Assembly: GCA_036262055.1 (NCBI GenBank)
Contig: DATAJP010000003.1
Location: 434,001-498,000 of the forward strand
DNA from: Ignavibacteria bacterium
GTDB lineage: Bacteria; Bacteroidota; Ignavibacteria; Tepidaquicellales; Tepidaquicellaceae
DNA: 64,000 nucleotides
Direction: 5' to 3'
Shown: positions 6,376 through 15,571 of the stretch, piece by piece
Layout of the letters: each line of letters starts with the position of its first letter
Numbering within the stretch: the stretch's first letter is position 1
Program-made: the position numbers and the translations under genes
Notes under the pieces: generated by a model
What the model was told of the DNA's origin: nothing
The model's database searches: none
What the model saw: the letters and a program-made list of their open reading frames with translations, nothing else

Positions 6376-7347
6376 ATGAATAAAAAAATCATCCTCTCAT
6401 TACTTGTTGCATTTTTTATTTCAACAATTTTCGTCGGCTGTCAGTTTTTTGCTTTGATGACCACTCCGGAAAAACAACTTAACAATAAAGAAACTCCCCT
6501 TTCGAAAACGGCTGAAGATTTTTTCTGGTTTAATTTTCACGCAGGTAATTATGACAGCATTCCTAAAATGAAAAATCTACTTACAGCAGCATATCTCGAA
6601 AATCCCGGCAACTCAATCATTGCCGCGCATATTGCATTCGTGAATATGTGGGAGCTTGCAGAAAGACAAAAACAAAAAGATACAAACAATGCGACGATAA
6701 TTTATAATGCAACTATTGCAAAGAAATTTTTTGCAGAGTCTTATATGCTCAATCCCACTGACCCGAGAATAGAAGGATTTCTCGGCGTTGCGCAAATGAC
6801 TGAGGGTTCTATAAATGAGGATGAAAAAGAAACTGTCCGTGGATATTTCACGCTTGATCACGCTGTCGGAGATTGGCCTGAGTTCAATGATTTCACGATG
6901 GGATATATGCTAACCCAGCTTCCGAAAAGCAATGAAAGGTTTCCTGAAGGTATTCAGATGTTCTGGGATAATCTTGATGTATGTGTTGATGGAACTGTAA
7001 GCAGACAAAACCCTGACTATACTCCTTATATGCGATTAGAAACTACCAACGGTGAGAAGCGTGTCTGCTGGAACGGCTGGATTGCGCCTCATAACTTTGA
7101 GGGGTTTTTTATGGCGTTTGGCGATGCGCTTGTGAAAGATGGAAAAGTTGAAACCGCAGTAAAAATTTATAATAATGCAAAGCTTTCAAAGACATATTAC
7201 ACGTGGAAATACCGTGAGTTCCTTGAAAATAGAATTGCAAATGCAAAAGAAAATGTAAAATACTTTAATGATGATACTCAGACTGATGATAATAAGGTGA
7301 TTATGTTTAAGTCATCGTTCTCTTGCATGAGCTGTCATCAAAATTAA
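6376..7347 (+). CDS. Lipoprotein with C-terminal CxxCH motif
   Basis: From ATG at 6376 the product is 323 residues. It has a short lipoprotein signal, MNKKIILSLLVAFFIS followed by TIFVGC, so it should be lipid-anchored at the inner or outer membrane. The body is helical and TPR-like (repeated alanine/asparagine-rich segments such as FAESYMLNPTDPRIEGFLG), then GYMLTQLPKSNERFPEG and VCWNGWIAPHNFEGFF. The last residues are SCMSCHQN, a CxxCH c-type haem-binding motif seven residues from the end. Upstream in-frame starts (6340) are less likely because they would precede the signal peptide. The family is not recognised. Confidence 0.8.
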   Translation: MNKKIILSLLVAFFISTIFVGCQFFALMTTPEKQLNNKETPLSKTAEDFFWFNFHAGNYDSIPKMKNLLTAAYLENPGNSIIAAHIAFVNMWELAERQKQKDTNNATIIYNATIAKKFFAESYMLNPTDPRIEGFLGVAQMTEGSINEDEKETVRGYFTLDHAVGDWPEFNDFTMGYMLTQLPKSNERFPEGIQMFWDNLDVCVDGTVSRQNPDYTPYMRLETTNGEKRVCWNGWIAPHNFEGFFMAFGDALVKDGKVETAVKIYNNAKLSKTYYTWKYREFLENRIANAKENVKYFNDDTQTDDNKVIMFKSSFSCMSCHQN

Positions 7348-7878
7348 TTAATCTTCAATATAAGTTTCATATTTTTTATGTATCTCATCGATAACGGTTG
7401 TTGAGATATTAACTTCGTATCCTTCAGGAAGCTTAGGAATGAGCGCCCATTTTTCATAATAACGTCCGCCTGCCCTGCATCCGCCGTAGAAAATTTTTAC
7501 CCTGATGAAATATGTTTTTAAATCATCATTCTCACCAAACCCAAATCTGAACTTTGAGTGGCAATCAACTCCGTGATAAGCAAACAACACAAGAGTATTT
7601 TCATTAAAATCAATTTCCGTTCCATCCCATTTAACAGGACCGCCTATTCCCGTCGTATCAAGAAAGCGATTCAGGTCATGCTTACGTGTGAACACAAAAA
7701 GCTTATTATATAACATGTAGTACTTGCCATCAGTTGCATTGAGAATTTGCAATCTTCTGTCTGAAGAATCTTCATACGCCTGAAAAAAATCCCAAATGTT
7801 TGCCTCTTGAGCAGACACCTGGGATTTAAAGGAAAGAAAAATAATAAAAACAAAAACAGGTAAAAGAATTTTATTCAT
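7348..7878 (-). CDS. Secreted protein of unknown function
   Basis: A 176-residue protein with a clear Sec signal peptide (MNKILLPVFVFIIFLSFKSQVSAQ), so it is periplasmic or secreted. The mature part has no recognisable domain. It has three cysteines (DCHSKF, GGCRAGG) and a run LVLFAYHGVDCHS that looks like a buried strand. It converges tail to tail with the preceding lipoprotein with no bases between the stop codons. Downstream terminators were not found. Confidence 0.75.
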   Translation of the reverse strand: MNKILLPVFVFIIFLSFKSQVSAQEANIWDFFQAYEDSSDRRLQILNATDGKYYMLYNKLFVFTRKHDLNRFLDTTGIGGPVKWDGTEIDFNENTLVLFAYHGVDCHSKFRFGFGENDDLKTYFIRVKIFYGGCRAGGRYYEKWALIPKLPEGYEVNISTTVIDEIHKKYETYIED

Positions 7879-7912
7879 ATTTATTTTTTATTTCAGCAAA
7901 CCATCCTTAAAA

Positions 7913-7990
7913 GTCCTCCTTTGGAGGAGGATTTAGGAGGAGGACATTTGGAAATTAAATCCTCCCCCTTTATCCCCCTCCTAAGGGGGA
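7913..7990. repeat. Two family D repeats in opposite orientation
   Basis: A copy at 7913-7945 (gtcctcctttggaggagg...ggaggac) faces another at 7960-7990 (cctccccctttatccccctcctaaggggg), 14 bases apart. They sit between the stop of the type IX cargo gene and the start of the secreted protein gene. The pair could fold into a long hairpin in a transcript from either strand. Confidence 0.65.
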
Positions 7991-7993
7991 AAC

Positions 7994-10258
7994 TTATTTC
8001 AACAAAACCATCTTCTTCGTCATTGAAAAATTTTGAGTTCCGTTCTGTGCATCTAATCTGTAAAAATAAACACCGCTTGCCAATGCATTTGCATCGAACT
8101 CAACTGTATGGTATCCTGCACTTAACTCTTTGTTAACCAATTCAGCAATTAACTTTCCCGTAACATTATAAATCATCAGCTTCACATTTGACATTTGACC
8201 GTTCACATTATCAGGAATTTCAAAACTTATTTTCGTTACGGGATTAAAAGGATTCGGATAATTCTGGCTCAACTCAAACTTTCCAGGCACCTCTATAATA
8301 ACTTCATTAGATAAATCAAAATACTCAAAGTTGCCGTTGTAATCTACTTGCTTTAACCTGTAATTATATTTTCCTGAACTTAATCCCCTATCAGTATAGT
8401 TATAGTTTCTAATTTCCGAACTTGTTCCATTGCCTGAAACAAAACAAACGTTCTTCCATTCATCATTCGCAATTGATATTTCACGTCTTTCTATATTAAA
8501 ACCGCTATTATTTAATTCACTCACAGTTGACCAGTCCAACGTAACATTATTTTTATTGACAAATGAAGTGAAAGATGCTAACTCAACAGGCAGCGGATCA
8601 ACATTAGATACAAAAATAAATTCGCTGAAGCTTGTTATGTCCGCCTCTATTTCTCCCGAGCCCGACCAGTACACAGTCGGCAATTCTGTGAATGTTCCGC
8701 TTCCTACTGTTGGTCTTGAATAAACTTTCACAGAATCGGGCTGAGTAATTCCATTATTAGGAATTTCCGAAATCTTAAATCTTATTTTCCCTGTAAAAGG
8801 AACGGCAAGACCTGTCTGCGTAATTATCCATCTGTAATCACTCACGTGCAGCGACCGGGATGTAAAAACCGGAGGGTCAATCGGCGAATCGGAATATTTT
8901 GCAACATTCACAAACCCAGAACCAAATCCCGGACTTATCATTATGCTTGTTCCTGTAGTATCGGTTGTATTATTAAAACTTACAAAGCCAAAACCTGATG
9001 GCAATGTTCCTCCGACAGCAGGCGCAGAGCTCAGAGAGGTATCAGTCCATTGACAAATATTATTAACTACAGTTGCTCCCGCCCACTTAAATGTGCCGTT
9101 TGCAATTAAATTATTTCCCACAGCAGTTATCTGGTAAATTGTAGTAAACTCAGGAGCATTATTAATTTCGGTTCCAATTTCAGTCCAATTTGTTCCATCC
9201 CACTTTGCGATTTTGTCATCCATAAATCCACCGCTGACATCAAAACTCCCTCCCGCATAAAGCGTGCTGCCGCACTGTGTTAAAGAAATTACATTACCCT
9301 GGGAAAACTGAAACGTCAAACCTGAACCGATTGCATTCCAGTTTATTCCGTTCCATCGCGCAACATTATTTACAAGCACACCGCCTGCTGTTGCAAATTG
9401 TCCCCCGGCATAAAGATTACCGCCGGAAAGCATCAAAGTACTTACAGCCCCGCTCATTCCACCATTCATGTTATTCCAATTTATTCCGTCCCATCTTGCT
9501 ATGTAATTATAAGGTGTTGTAAATGCACCTCCGGCAAAAATGCTGAAATTATTTTCAACTGCAATAGCATAAACAAAAGCTCCCAAGCCGTTTCCTATCG
9601 GATGCCAGTTTGCTCCATCCCATCTTGCTATGTGATTTACAAGATTTCCACCTGCGTGAGTAAATATCCCACCTACAAAAACATTATTTCCAAATATTGT
9701 AATGCAATAAGCAGCTGCAGAAAACGACTCAAACAATCCGCTGCCAAGTGCATTCCAGTTTGTTCCGTCCCATCTTGCGATTTTGTTTGCAGAGACACCT
9801 CCTGCAATGGTAAATTCCCCGCCGGCATATACATTATTTCCTGATATAGCAATTGCCCTGACAATACTGTTTGTGCCTGTTCCTAATGGCTCCCAGCTTG
9901 TTCCGTTCCATTTTGCAATATTGTTTGCAGGAACTCCGCCTGCAGAATCAAAAAATCCTCCTGCATAAATGTCATTTCCTGAAATTGCCACGCATATGAC
10001 AATTTCACCCACGGGATTTCCTACACCGCTTCCGAACGCACTCCATACTCCTTCTATAGCATCTGGAGAAAAAACTAACTGACCTTTATCTGAACTGATA
10101 CTATAACCGTTAACGGAAAAATTTCCTTGCGTTCCTTTTTTAATTTTTCCTTTTGCATCCAGAACTTCAGAAATATTTTTTTGATATGCTTCTTGAGAAA
10201 AAGATTTTATGGCAATCGAAATAATAAAAATAATTATAAGCAATATTTTAGTTTTCAT
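7994..10258 (-). CDS. Type IX-secreted propeller-repeat protein
   Basis: From the ATG at about 10258 the product is 754 residues, beginning with a signal peptide MKTKILLIIIFIISIAIKSFSQ. Residues about 60-430 hold roughly eight repeats of the type IARWDGTNWNALGSGL followed by GNNVYAGGxFTxAGG, as in bacterial beta-propeller/kelch-like surface proteins. A beta-sandwich region follows. The C-terminus is a type IX secretion sorting domain: QNYPNPFNPVTKISFEIP, then VTGKLIAELVN and SGVYFYRLDA, ending in KKMVLLK. It should therefore be exported to the cell surface and processed by a PorU-type sortase, present at 25.4 kb. An upstream TTG (10333) would extend the protein but would overlap the small gene before it. 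Confidence 0.88.
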   Translation of the reverse strand: MKTKILLIIIFIISIAIKSFSQEAYQKNISEVLDAKGKIKKGTQGNFSVNGYSISSDKGQLVFSPDAIEGVWSAFGSGVGNPVGEIVICVAISGNDIYAGGFFDSAGGVPANNIAKWNGTSWEPLGTGTNSIVRAIAISGNNVYAGGEFTIAGGVSANKIARWDGTNWNALGSGLFESFSAAAYCITIFGNNVFVGGIFTHAGGNLVNHIARWDGANWHPIGNGLGAFVYAIAVENNFSIFAGGAFTTPYNYIARWDGINWNNMNGGMSGAVSTLMLSGGNLYAGGQFATAGGVLVNNVARWNGINWNAIGSGLTFQFSQGNVISLTQCGSTLYAGGSFDVSGGFMDDKIAKWDGTNWTEIGTEINNAPEFTTIYQITAVGNNLIANGTFKWAGATVVNNICQWTDTSLSSAPAVGGTLPSGFGFVSFNNTTDTTGTSIMISPGFGSGFVNVAKYSDSPIDPPVFTSRSLHVSDYRWIITQTGLAVPFTGKIRFKISEIPNNGITQPDSVKVYSRPTVGSGTFTELPTVYWSGSGEIEADITSFSEFIFVSNVDPLPVELASFTSFVNKNNVTLDWSTVSELNNSGFNIERREISIANDEWKNVCFVSGNGTSSEIRNYNYTDRGLSSGKYNYRLKQVDYNGNFEYFDLSNEVIIEVPGKFELSQNYPNPFNPVTKISFEIPDNVNGQMSNVKLMIYNVTGKLIAELVNKELSAGYHTVEFDANALASGVYFYRLDAQNGTQNFSMTKKMVLLK

Positions 10259-10275
10259 ATAAGTATACTTTGAGA

Positions 10276-10449
10276 TTAATTTTTTTGAGTAATTGAATTT
10301 TTTGTCTGAAGATGTTTTATGTAAAACATGCAAGCAGATGAGATTGCTTTGTCTGTGTTCGAGTTAAGCATTTTTTTAATTTTAGAAATTTTATTGTGAG
10401 TCGCAGGATGCAGCCTGTATCCTTTTGCCACTGTAATTTTTTTGTTCAT
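10276..10449 (-). CDS. Small putative DNA-binding protein
   Basis: A 57-residue basic protein, MNKKITVAKGYRLHPATHNK onward. The pattern YRLHPATHNKISKIKKML followed by a helix with KAISSACMFYIKHL resembles small ribbon-helix-helix-like or relaxosome-accessory proteins of Bacteroidota; that is a weak resemblance. It starts 17 bases upstream of the type IX cargo gene on the same strand and could co-regulate it. A repeated GTGCAC palindrome lies just before its start (10465-10484). Confidence 0.55.
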   Translation of the reverse strand: MNKKITVAKGYRLHPATHNKISKIKKMLNSNTDKAISSACMFYIKHLQTKNSITQKN

Positions 10450-10464
10450 ACTGAATTTAATTTG

Positions 10465-10484
10465 TGTGCACTCTGATGTGCACA
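10465..10484. promoter_or_regulatory. Candidate operator: duplicated TGTGCAC palindrome
   Basis: TGTGCAC occurs twice 12 bases apart (10465-10471 and 10477-10483, the second followed by A). Each contains the self-complementary GTGCAC, and the whole forms an inverted repeat. It lies 16 bases before the start of the small DNA-binding-like gene. Autoregulation is inference. Confidence 0.35.
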
Positions 10485-10625
10485 TGCAAAATCCAACATT
10501 AAAGTTTTATATGCAAAGAGAAATTATTGATTTTGTCACGGAAATAGATATTCTCAGAAGAAATGCGGGTTGATTAAAATAAGTTTTTTCAGTAGTTTAC
10601 AACGTTAAAATTTGACACGATAAAT

Positions 10626-12098
10626 TTGAACCGCAAAACAGAGAAGAATAATTTATACACACTTCTAAAATCTTTATCAAAAGAAGAAGTAAAAGATTTT
10701 AAAAAATTTATTGCTTCACCTTACTTCAGCACAGGGCGCGACCTTACTAAATATTATAATGTCATCATTAAATATTATCCCGATTTTAATGTTACCAAGG
10801 AAAAACTACGCAAAGATTATTTTAAAACTTTGAAAGATGAGAAAAAGCAACTGAAGATTATGAGGACTTTAAACTCCGATATGATAAAAGTACTTGAAAA
10901 CTATATGCTTGTGAAAGTATTGAAAAGAAATAAATATTATTCAACTTTAATGCTTGTTGAAGATTACTGGTACAGAAAATTATTTTCTTTTGGTGAAAAA
11001 AAATATAATGATTTTGTTAACAATCCCGAACATCTTTCGTCTGATTTTAATAAATATTCTCAATTATATTCATTAACTAATCCAATGTTTAACATTCTTG
11101 CATTTTCAGGAAAAGAAAATCAGTTTAAGGATATTTACAGAACAAAAAGCGATTTGCTTATTTCTTTTTTTCTTGGAGCTTCAGGCGCTTTAATGACCAA
11201 TCTGAATGCAAACGATAATATGTATAATATCAAGGAGTATAAAAATATTTTTAAGATTTTCTTGCAACATGTGAACTTTGAAAGATTTTTACTGCAGCTT
11301 GATGTAAGCGCTGAAAAAGAGGCGAGACTAAAGCTTGAAACATATATTTTAATGTGTCAAACAGATTTCCAAAACTTTAATAAGTATTTTGAAGATGTTA
11401 ACAATGCATACAAGAAAATATATAATACTTTAAATGATTCTGAAAAAACCCAGTATTTCATGAGAATTTTGAATTTATATACCGCTGTTGGTGAAAAAAA
11501 ACACCTTCAATCAAAATTTGAACTTGTAAAATTTGTGATTGATGAAAATTTGTTTCCTGAAAAAGAATTTAAATACATTCATTGGCAGTATTATAAAATG
11601 TTTCTTCAAACTGGATTATTTTCATACAACATAAAATGGAGTGAGAAATTTTATAATAACTACATAGATAAAACCGTTCCAGAAATCAGAGACATTATGA
11701 ATAAGTTTTCTCTCGCATTTCTAAGCCATTATAAAAAAAATTATCTCGAATCCTTAAAATATTTATCCGAAGTTGAATTCTTTAATGATTCCTTTATTTT
11801 TGACATGAAGCTTATGCAGATAAGAAATTATTATGAATTATTAAATGAATCCGAAAAATATTATGATACATTTACAGCAACACTTGATGCTTTCAAGCAT
11901 TTCATTGATACAAGCAAAAAAGTAAACCGTCATACAATCAAAACTGGAAACAGCTTTGTAAAAGCTATGCGACTGCTTGGTAAATACAGAATATCCAATG
12001 AAAAAATAAAAGATGAATTAATGCCTGAAATAATCAGCATGCAGCCGGCAATTCGTAACTTTTGGCTCATTGATAAATTCGATGAAATATTAAAATAA
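10626..12098 (+). CDS. Helical protein of a Bacteroidota-type uncharacterised family
   Basis: A 490-residue soluble, Lys/Asn/Tyr-rich protein with no signal peptide. The N-terminus LYTLLKSLSKEEVKDFKKFI followed by SPYFSTGRDL is typical of an uncharacterised group common in Bacteroidota and Ignavibacteria, where a 'SP-aromatic' motif follows an initial helix. The rest is predicted all-helical, likely repeat-type. TTG at 10626 is the only plausible start, since the next Met is near residue 79. Function is unknown. The gene stands alone, divergent from the small DNA-binding-like gene. Confidence 0.8.
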   Translation: MNRKTEKNNLYTLLKSLSKEEVKDFKKFIASPYFSTGRDLTKYYNVIIKYYPDFNVTKEKLRKDYFKTLKDEKKQLKIMRTLNSDMIKVLENYMLVKVLKRNKYYSTLMLVEDYWYRKLFSFGEKKYNDFVNNPEHLSSDFNKYSQLYSLTNPMFNILAFSGKENQFKDIYRTKSDLLISFFLGASGALMTNLNANDNMYNIKEYKNIFKIFLQHVNFERFLLQLDVSAEKEARLKLETYILMCQTDFQNFNKYFEDVNNAYKKIYNTLNDSEKTQYFMRILNLYTAVGEKKHLQSKFELVKFVIDENLFPEKEFKYIHWQYYKMFLQTGLFSYNIKWSEKFYNNYIDKTVPEIRDIMNKFSLAFLSHYKKNYLESLKYLSEVEFFNDSFIFDMKLMQIRNYYELLNESEKYYDTFTATLDAFKHFIDTSKKVNRHTIKTGNSFVKAMRLLGKYRISNEKIKDELMPEIISMQPAIRNFWLIDKFDEILK

Positions 12099-12206
12099 TG
12101 TGTCATTCTGAGCGCAACGATTAAACCCCCTTATTCACTTTTCAATCCCTTTTTATCTTTAAAATCATTATAAATTTCAGTAATTTGCTGTTTAATATAA
12201 TTTTAG

Positions 12207-14219
12207 ATGCTGAATACAATCATCTTTGCCGTTTTCTTCTTCGGAATGATTTCATTCTTCTTATATTCGGCAAAGAAATTTTTTACAATTCTAAGCTTCA
12301 CCAAACCTGAAAACAGGTTTAAAGATGTCGCACAGCGTATAAAAAATACTATCGTCTACGCACTTCTTCAGAAAAAACTTTTCAGACGAAAATTTGCCGG
12401 TTTCCTTCATCTCTTTATTTATTGGGGATTTTTAGTTTTGACTTTTGTGGTGGTCGAGGGATTCATTGAAGGATTTTTTCCTAATTTCACTTTTGCATTT
12501 CTTGGACCTGTTTATAGCTTCATGACGTTGTGTGCTGATTTATTCGGAGCTCTTGTTTTTGTAACGGTTGTATTCTCATTACTCAGAAGATATATCGGTA
12601 CACCAAAAAGATTGCAGGTTGAAAAATCCTCACGTCTCGATGCTACTTTTATCTTAATTATGATTGCGCTTGTGATGATAACAATGTTCGGAGTGAACAT
12701 CGAAAGAATTTTGCTCGGACATTCACACGGACTCAGACCTGTATCGCAATTGCTTGCAAACATTATCGGAGGCAGCGGTTCGCAAACTGCATATATGTTT
12801 TTTTGGTGGGCGCACAATGTAGTCGTGCTTTCGTTTTTAAATTATCTTCCCTACTCAAAACATTTTCACGTTTTATCATCTATACCTAATACATATTTTT
12901 CTAATCTCGATATTGAACCTAAAGGTGCTCTTAAACCTATTAATTTTGAGGATGAGTCAATCACTCAATACGGTGTAAAAGACTATACCGATTTAACCTG
13001 GAAGCAGACACTTGACGGATATACCTGCACTGAATGCGGAAGATGCACGGAAGTTTGTCCTGCAAACTTCACAGGCAAGATGCTTAATCCGAAGCGAATC
13101 GTGATGGAAATCAGACGACGCGCATCGGACAAAGGACCTTTGCTTGCAAAGAAAGTCGAGCAAGACCCCCTGTTAGATGTTGCGCTTGTGCCGGATTATA
13201 TAACTCCGCAGGAGCTCTGGGCATGCACTACCTGCCGTGCATGCGTTCAAGAATGCCCCGTTATGATTGACCACGTTACATCAATCGTTGATATGCGTCG
13301 CGACCTTGTGATGATGGAATCTATTTTTCCTGAAGAAATGAATACCGTTTTCAGAAATCTCGAAAACAACGAATCACCTTGGGCTTTCGGTGCGGAAGCT
13401 CGTAACGAATGGATTACCGAACTTAACGAAGATATCGAGAAAGATGGAAAAACCAATACCGTTAAAAAACTCAGCAACATCGGAACAGCCGAAGAGCTTG
13501 ATGTTGTGTTCTGGTCAGGTTGTGCGGGTGCTTTCGATAAGCGTTATAGAAACGTTACGAAAAGTTTTGCAAAATTATTAAACGAAGCAGGCGTTAAATA
13601 CGCAGTTCTCGGAAGCGAAGAAAAATGCACAGGCGACCCTGCAAGACGTTTAGGAAATGAATTTTTAGCACAGCAGTTTATTCAGCAGAACGTCGAGACG
13701 TTAAAAAGATACAATGTGAAGAAAATGGTAACTGCTTGTCCGCATTGTTTCCAGACATTGAATAAAGAATACAAGCCGTTCGGAATTGATTTGGAAGTAA
13801 CTCACCATACAGAATTTATTGACAAGCTTCTCGAAGAGAAGAAATTAAATCCGAAAAAAGAAATAAAAGAAAAAGTTACATATCACGATTCATGTTATCT
13901 CGGAAGATATAACGATGTTTATGAAGCACCGCGTAAGTCATTAATGAACGTTCCCGGACTTGAAGTAGTAGAGATGAACCGCAATCGCGATAAAGGTTTT
14001 TGCTGCGGTGCAGGCGGCGGAAGAATGTTCCTTGAAGAACATGAAGGCAAACGCGTGAACATTGAAAGAACCGAAGAAGCGCTTGCAACAGGTGCAAAAG
14101 AAATTGCAACTGCTTGTCCGTTCTGCATGACGATGTTAACCGACGGCGTCAAAGCAAAAGACAAAGCAGAAGAAGTTAAAGTAAAAGATATTTCAGAAAT
14201 AGTTCTGGAGAGTTTATAA
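12207..14219 (+). CDS. Membrane-bound HdrD-like Fe-S oxidoreductase
   Basis: A 670-residue protein combining about six N-terminal transmembrane helices (residues 1-220, resembling NarI/HdrE-type cytochrome b subunits), two 4Fe-4S motifs (CTECGRCTEVCP near 275 and CTTCRACVQECP near 340), and two CCG domains (C-terminal, with ACPHCFQT and GFCCGAGGGRMF). This is the layout of heterodisulfide reductase-related proteins that pass electrons between a soluble donor (for example ETF) and the quinone pool. The donor cannot be told from the window. It is single-copy, with no Hdr or ETF partner nearby. The ATG start is clear, and the gene is followed by a family A repeat. Confidence 0.88.
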   Translation: MLNTIIFAVFFFGMISFFLYSAKKFFTILSFTKPENRFKDVAQRIKNTIVYALLQKKLFRRKFAGFLHLFIYWGFLVLTFVVVEGFIEGFFPNFTFAFLGPVYSFMTLCADLFGALVFVTVVFSLLRRYIGTPKRLQVEKSSRLDATFILIMIALVMITMFGVNIERILLGHSHGLRPVSQLLANIIGGSGSQTAYMFFWWAHNVVVLSFLNYLPYSKHFHVLSSIPNTYFSNLDIEPKGALKPINFEDESITQYGVKDYTDLTWKQTLDGYTCTECGRCTEVCPANFTGKMLNPKRIVMEIRRRASDKGPLLAKKVEQDPLLDVALVPDYITPQELWACTTCRACVQECPVMIDHVTSIVDMRRDLVMMESIFPEEMNTVFRNLENNESPWAFGAEARNEWITELNEDIEKDGKTNTVKKLSNIGTAEELDVVFWSGCAGAFDKRYRNVTKSFAKLLNEAGVKYAVLGSEEKCTGDPARRLGNEFLAQQFIQQNVETLKRYNVKKMVTACPHCFQTLNKEYKPFGIDLEVTHHTEFIDKLLEEKKLNPKKEIKEKVTYHDSCYLGRYNDVYEAPRKSLMNVPGLEVVEMNRNRDKGFCCGAGGGRMFLEEHEGKRVNIERTEEALATGAKEIATACPFCMTMLTDGVKAKDKAEEVKVKDISEIVLESL

Positions 14220-14225
14220 CCTCGC

Positions 14226-14252
14226 TGTCATTCCCGCGAAGGCGGGAATCCA
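14226..14252. repeat. Family A palindrome before metK
   Basis: The stem attcccgc (14230-14237) / gcgggaat (14242-14249) has loop gaag. It lies seven bases after the stop of the Fe-S oxidoreductase gene and could act as its 3' hairpin, although no T run follows. Confidence 0.75.
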
Positions 14253-14328
14253 AGCAAAGCAGTTCCAGTGAGGAAAGTAGTTAACACACAAAAATTTTTA
14301 TATAATAACTAAAAGGAGAAATAACTTA

Positions 14329-15474
14329 ATGTCTTATTTTTTTACATCGGAGTCTGTTAGTGAGGGACATCCGGATAAAATTTGTGACCAGATTTCAGAT
14401 GCAGTGCTTGATGATATTCTTGCGCACGACCCGCATGCACGTGTAGCTTGCGAAACTTTCTGCGCAACGGGACTCGTTCTCGTCGGCGGTGAAATCACAA
14501 CTTCGCATTATGTTGATATTCCATCTCTTGTTAGAGAAGTAGTGAATGACATAGGATATACCAAAGGTGACTACCGCTTTGATTCTCACTCAATCAATGT
14601 TATGTCAGCTATCAACAAGCAGTCCCCTGACATCGCAATGGGTGTTGACCGCGGCGGCGCAGGCGACCAGGGCATAATGTTCGGTTATGCAACCAACGAA
14701 ACAAAAGAGCTCATGCCGATGGCTTTATTGTATGCCCATCATTTAGTAAAGAAGCTTGCTGACATCAGAAAAAAGAATCCAAAGCTGATGCCTTATCTGA
14801 GACCTGATGCAAAATCACAAGTAACAGTTGAATATGATGACAACGGAAAACCAATCCGCATTGATGCTGTTGTTGTTTCTACACAGCATGATCCTGATGT
14901 AACACAAAAAAGAATTAAAGATGATGTAATCAATAACGTAATTAAAAAAGTTATTCCTGCCGAATTAATCGACAAGAAAACAAAATATTTCATTAACCCG
15001 ACCGGTAATTTTGAAATAGGCGGACCTCACGGTGATACCGGTTTGACAGGAAGAAAAATTATCGTAGATACATACGGCGGAAAAGCTCCTCACGGAGGCG
15101 GCGCGTTTTCAGGAAAAGACCCTTCAAAAGTTGACAGAAGTGCTGCATACGCCGCAAGACACGTTGCAAAAAACATTGTTGCTGCGAAGCTTGCTGATGA
15201 GTGCACCATACAGCTTTCTTATGCAATCGGTGTTCCTGAACCAATTTCGATTTTAATTGACACACATGGCACAGGGAAAATTTCTCATAAAGAACTTGAA
15301 AAAATTGTAGCTGATAACGTTGATTTAACTCCTCAGGGAATTATTAAAAAATTGAAGCTAAGAAGACCTATTTACAGAAAAACCGCTGCTTATGGACACT
15401 TCGGAAGGAACGATAAAGACTTTACCTGGGAAGCACTTGATTTAAAAGACACTTTCCAAAAAGCTGTGAAATAA
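14329..15474 (+). CDS. metK: S-adenosylmethionine synthetase
   Basis: The enzyme makes S-adenosylmethionine from methionine and ATP in the cytoplasm, the methyl donor and the cofactor of radical SAM enzymes. The 381 residues carry the expected motifs: [20 protein letters not shown] at the N-terminus (ATP and Mg), [12 protein letters not shown] near 111, and the P-loop-like [18 protein letters not shown] near 252. Length is typical. A good ribosome-binding site, aaaggag, lies 10 to 16 bases before the ATG. No SAM riboswitch-like structure was seen in the 109-base leader. A hairpin of family E follows the stop. Confidence 0.97.
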   Translation: MSYFFTSESVSEGHPDKICDQISDAVLDDILAHDPHARVACETFCATGLVLVGGEITTSHYVDIPSLVREVVNDIGYTKGDYRFDSHSINVMSAINKQSPDIAMGVDRGGAGDQGIMFGYATNETKELMPMALLYAHHLVKKLADIRKKNPKLMPYLRPDAKSQVTVEYDDNGKPIRIDAVVVSTQHDPDVTQKRIKDDVINNVIKKVIPAELIDKKTKYFINPTGNFEIGGPHGDTGLTGRKIIVDTYGGKAPHGGGAFSGKDPSKVDRSAAYAARHVAKNIVAAKLADECTIQLSYAIGVPEPISILIDTHGTGKISHKELEKIVADNVDLTPQGIIKKLKLRRPIYRKTAAYGHFGRNDKDFTWEALDLKDTFQKAVK

Positions 15475-15485
15475 TTTTATCTATT

Positions 15486-15555
15486 TCAGGAGTCTCTGAA
15501 AGGACTCCTGAAAATTTTTACTTCGCATGAGTCCCTGCGGAGACTCCTGCGGGAG
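15486..15555. repeat. Two family E palindromes (caggagtc...gactcctg)
   Basis: The first, tcaggagtc-tctgaaag-gactcctga (15486-15511), is followed by aaaattttt and may terminate metK. The second, around gagtccctgcggagactc (15529-15546), is immediately adjacent. Two more copies lie at 16366-16394 and 16405-16431, on the other side of the next gene. Confidence 0.7.
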
Positions 15556-15571
15556 AGAATAAAATATACTG

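Noticed and set aside
6165-6383. 72-residue open frame
   Set aside because: It is the translation of palindromic repeats (IPAFAGMT and similar) and overlaps the lipoprotein start.
7921-8136. 71-residue plus-strand open frame
   Set aside because: It starts in family D repeats and runs antisense through the sorting domain of the type IX cargo gene.
10484-10573. 29-residue open frame between divergent genes
   Set aside because: It is short with no ribosome-binding site or recognisable pattern, and it overlaps the probable promoter region.
14220-14328. SAM riboswitch before metK
   Set aside because: There is only a family A palindrome and an AT-rich stretch. No multi-helix structure or conserved core could be seen.
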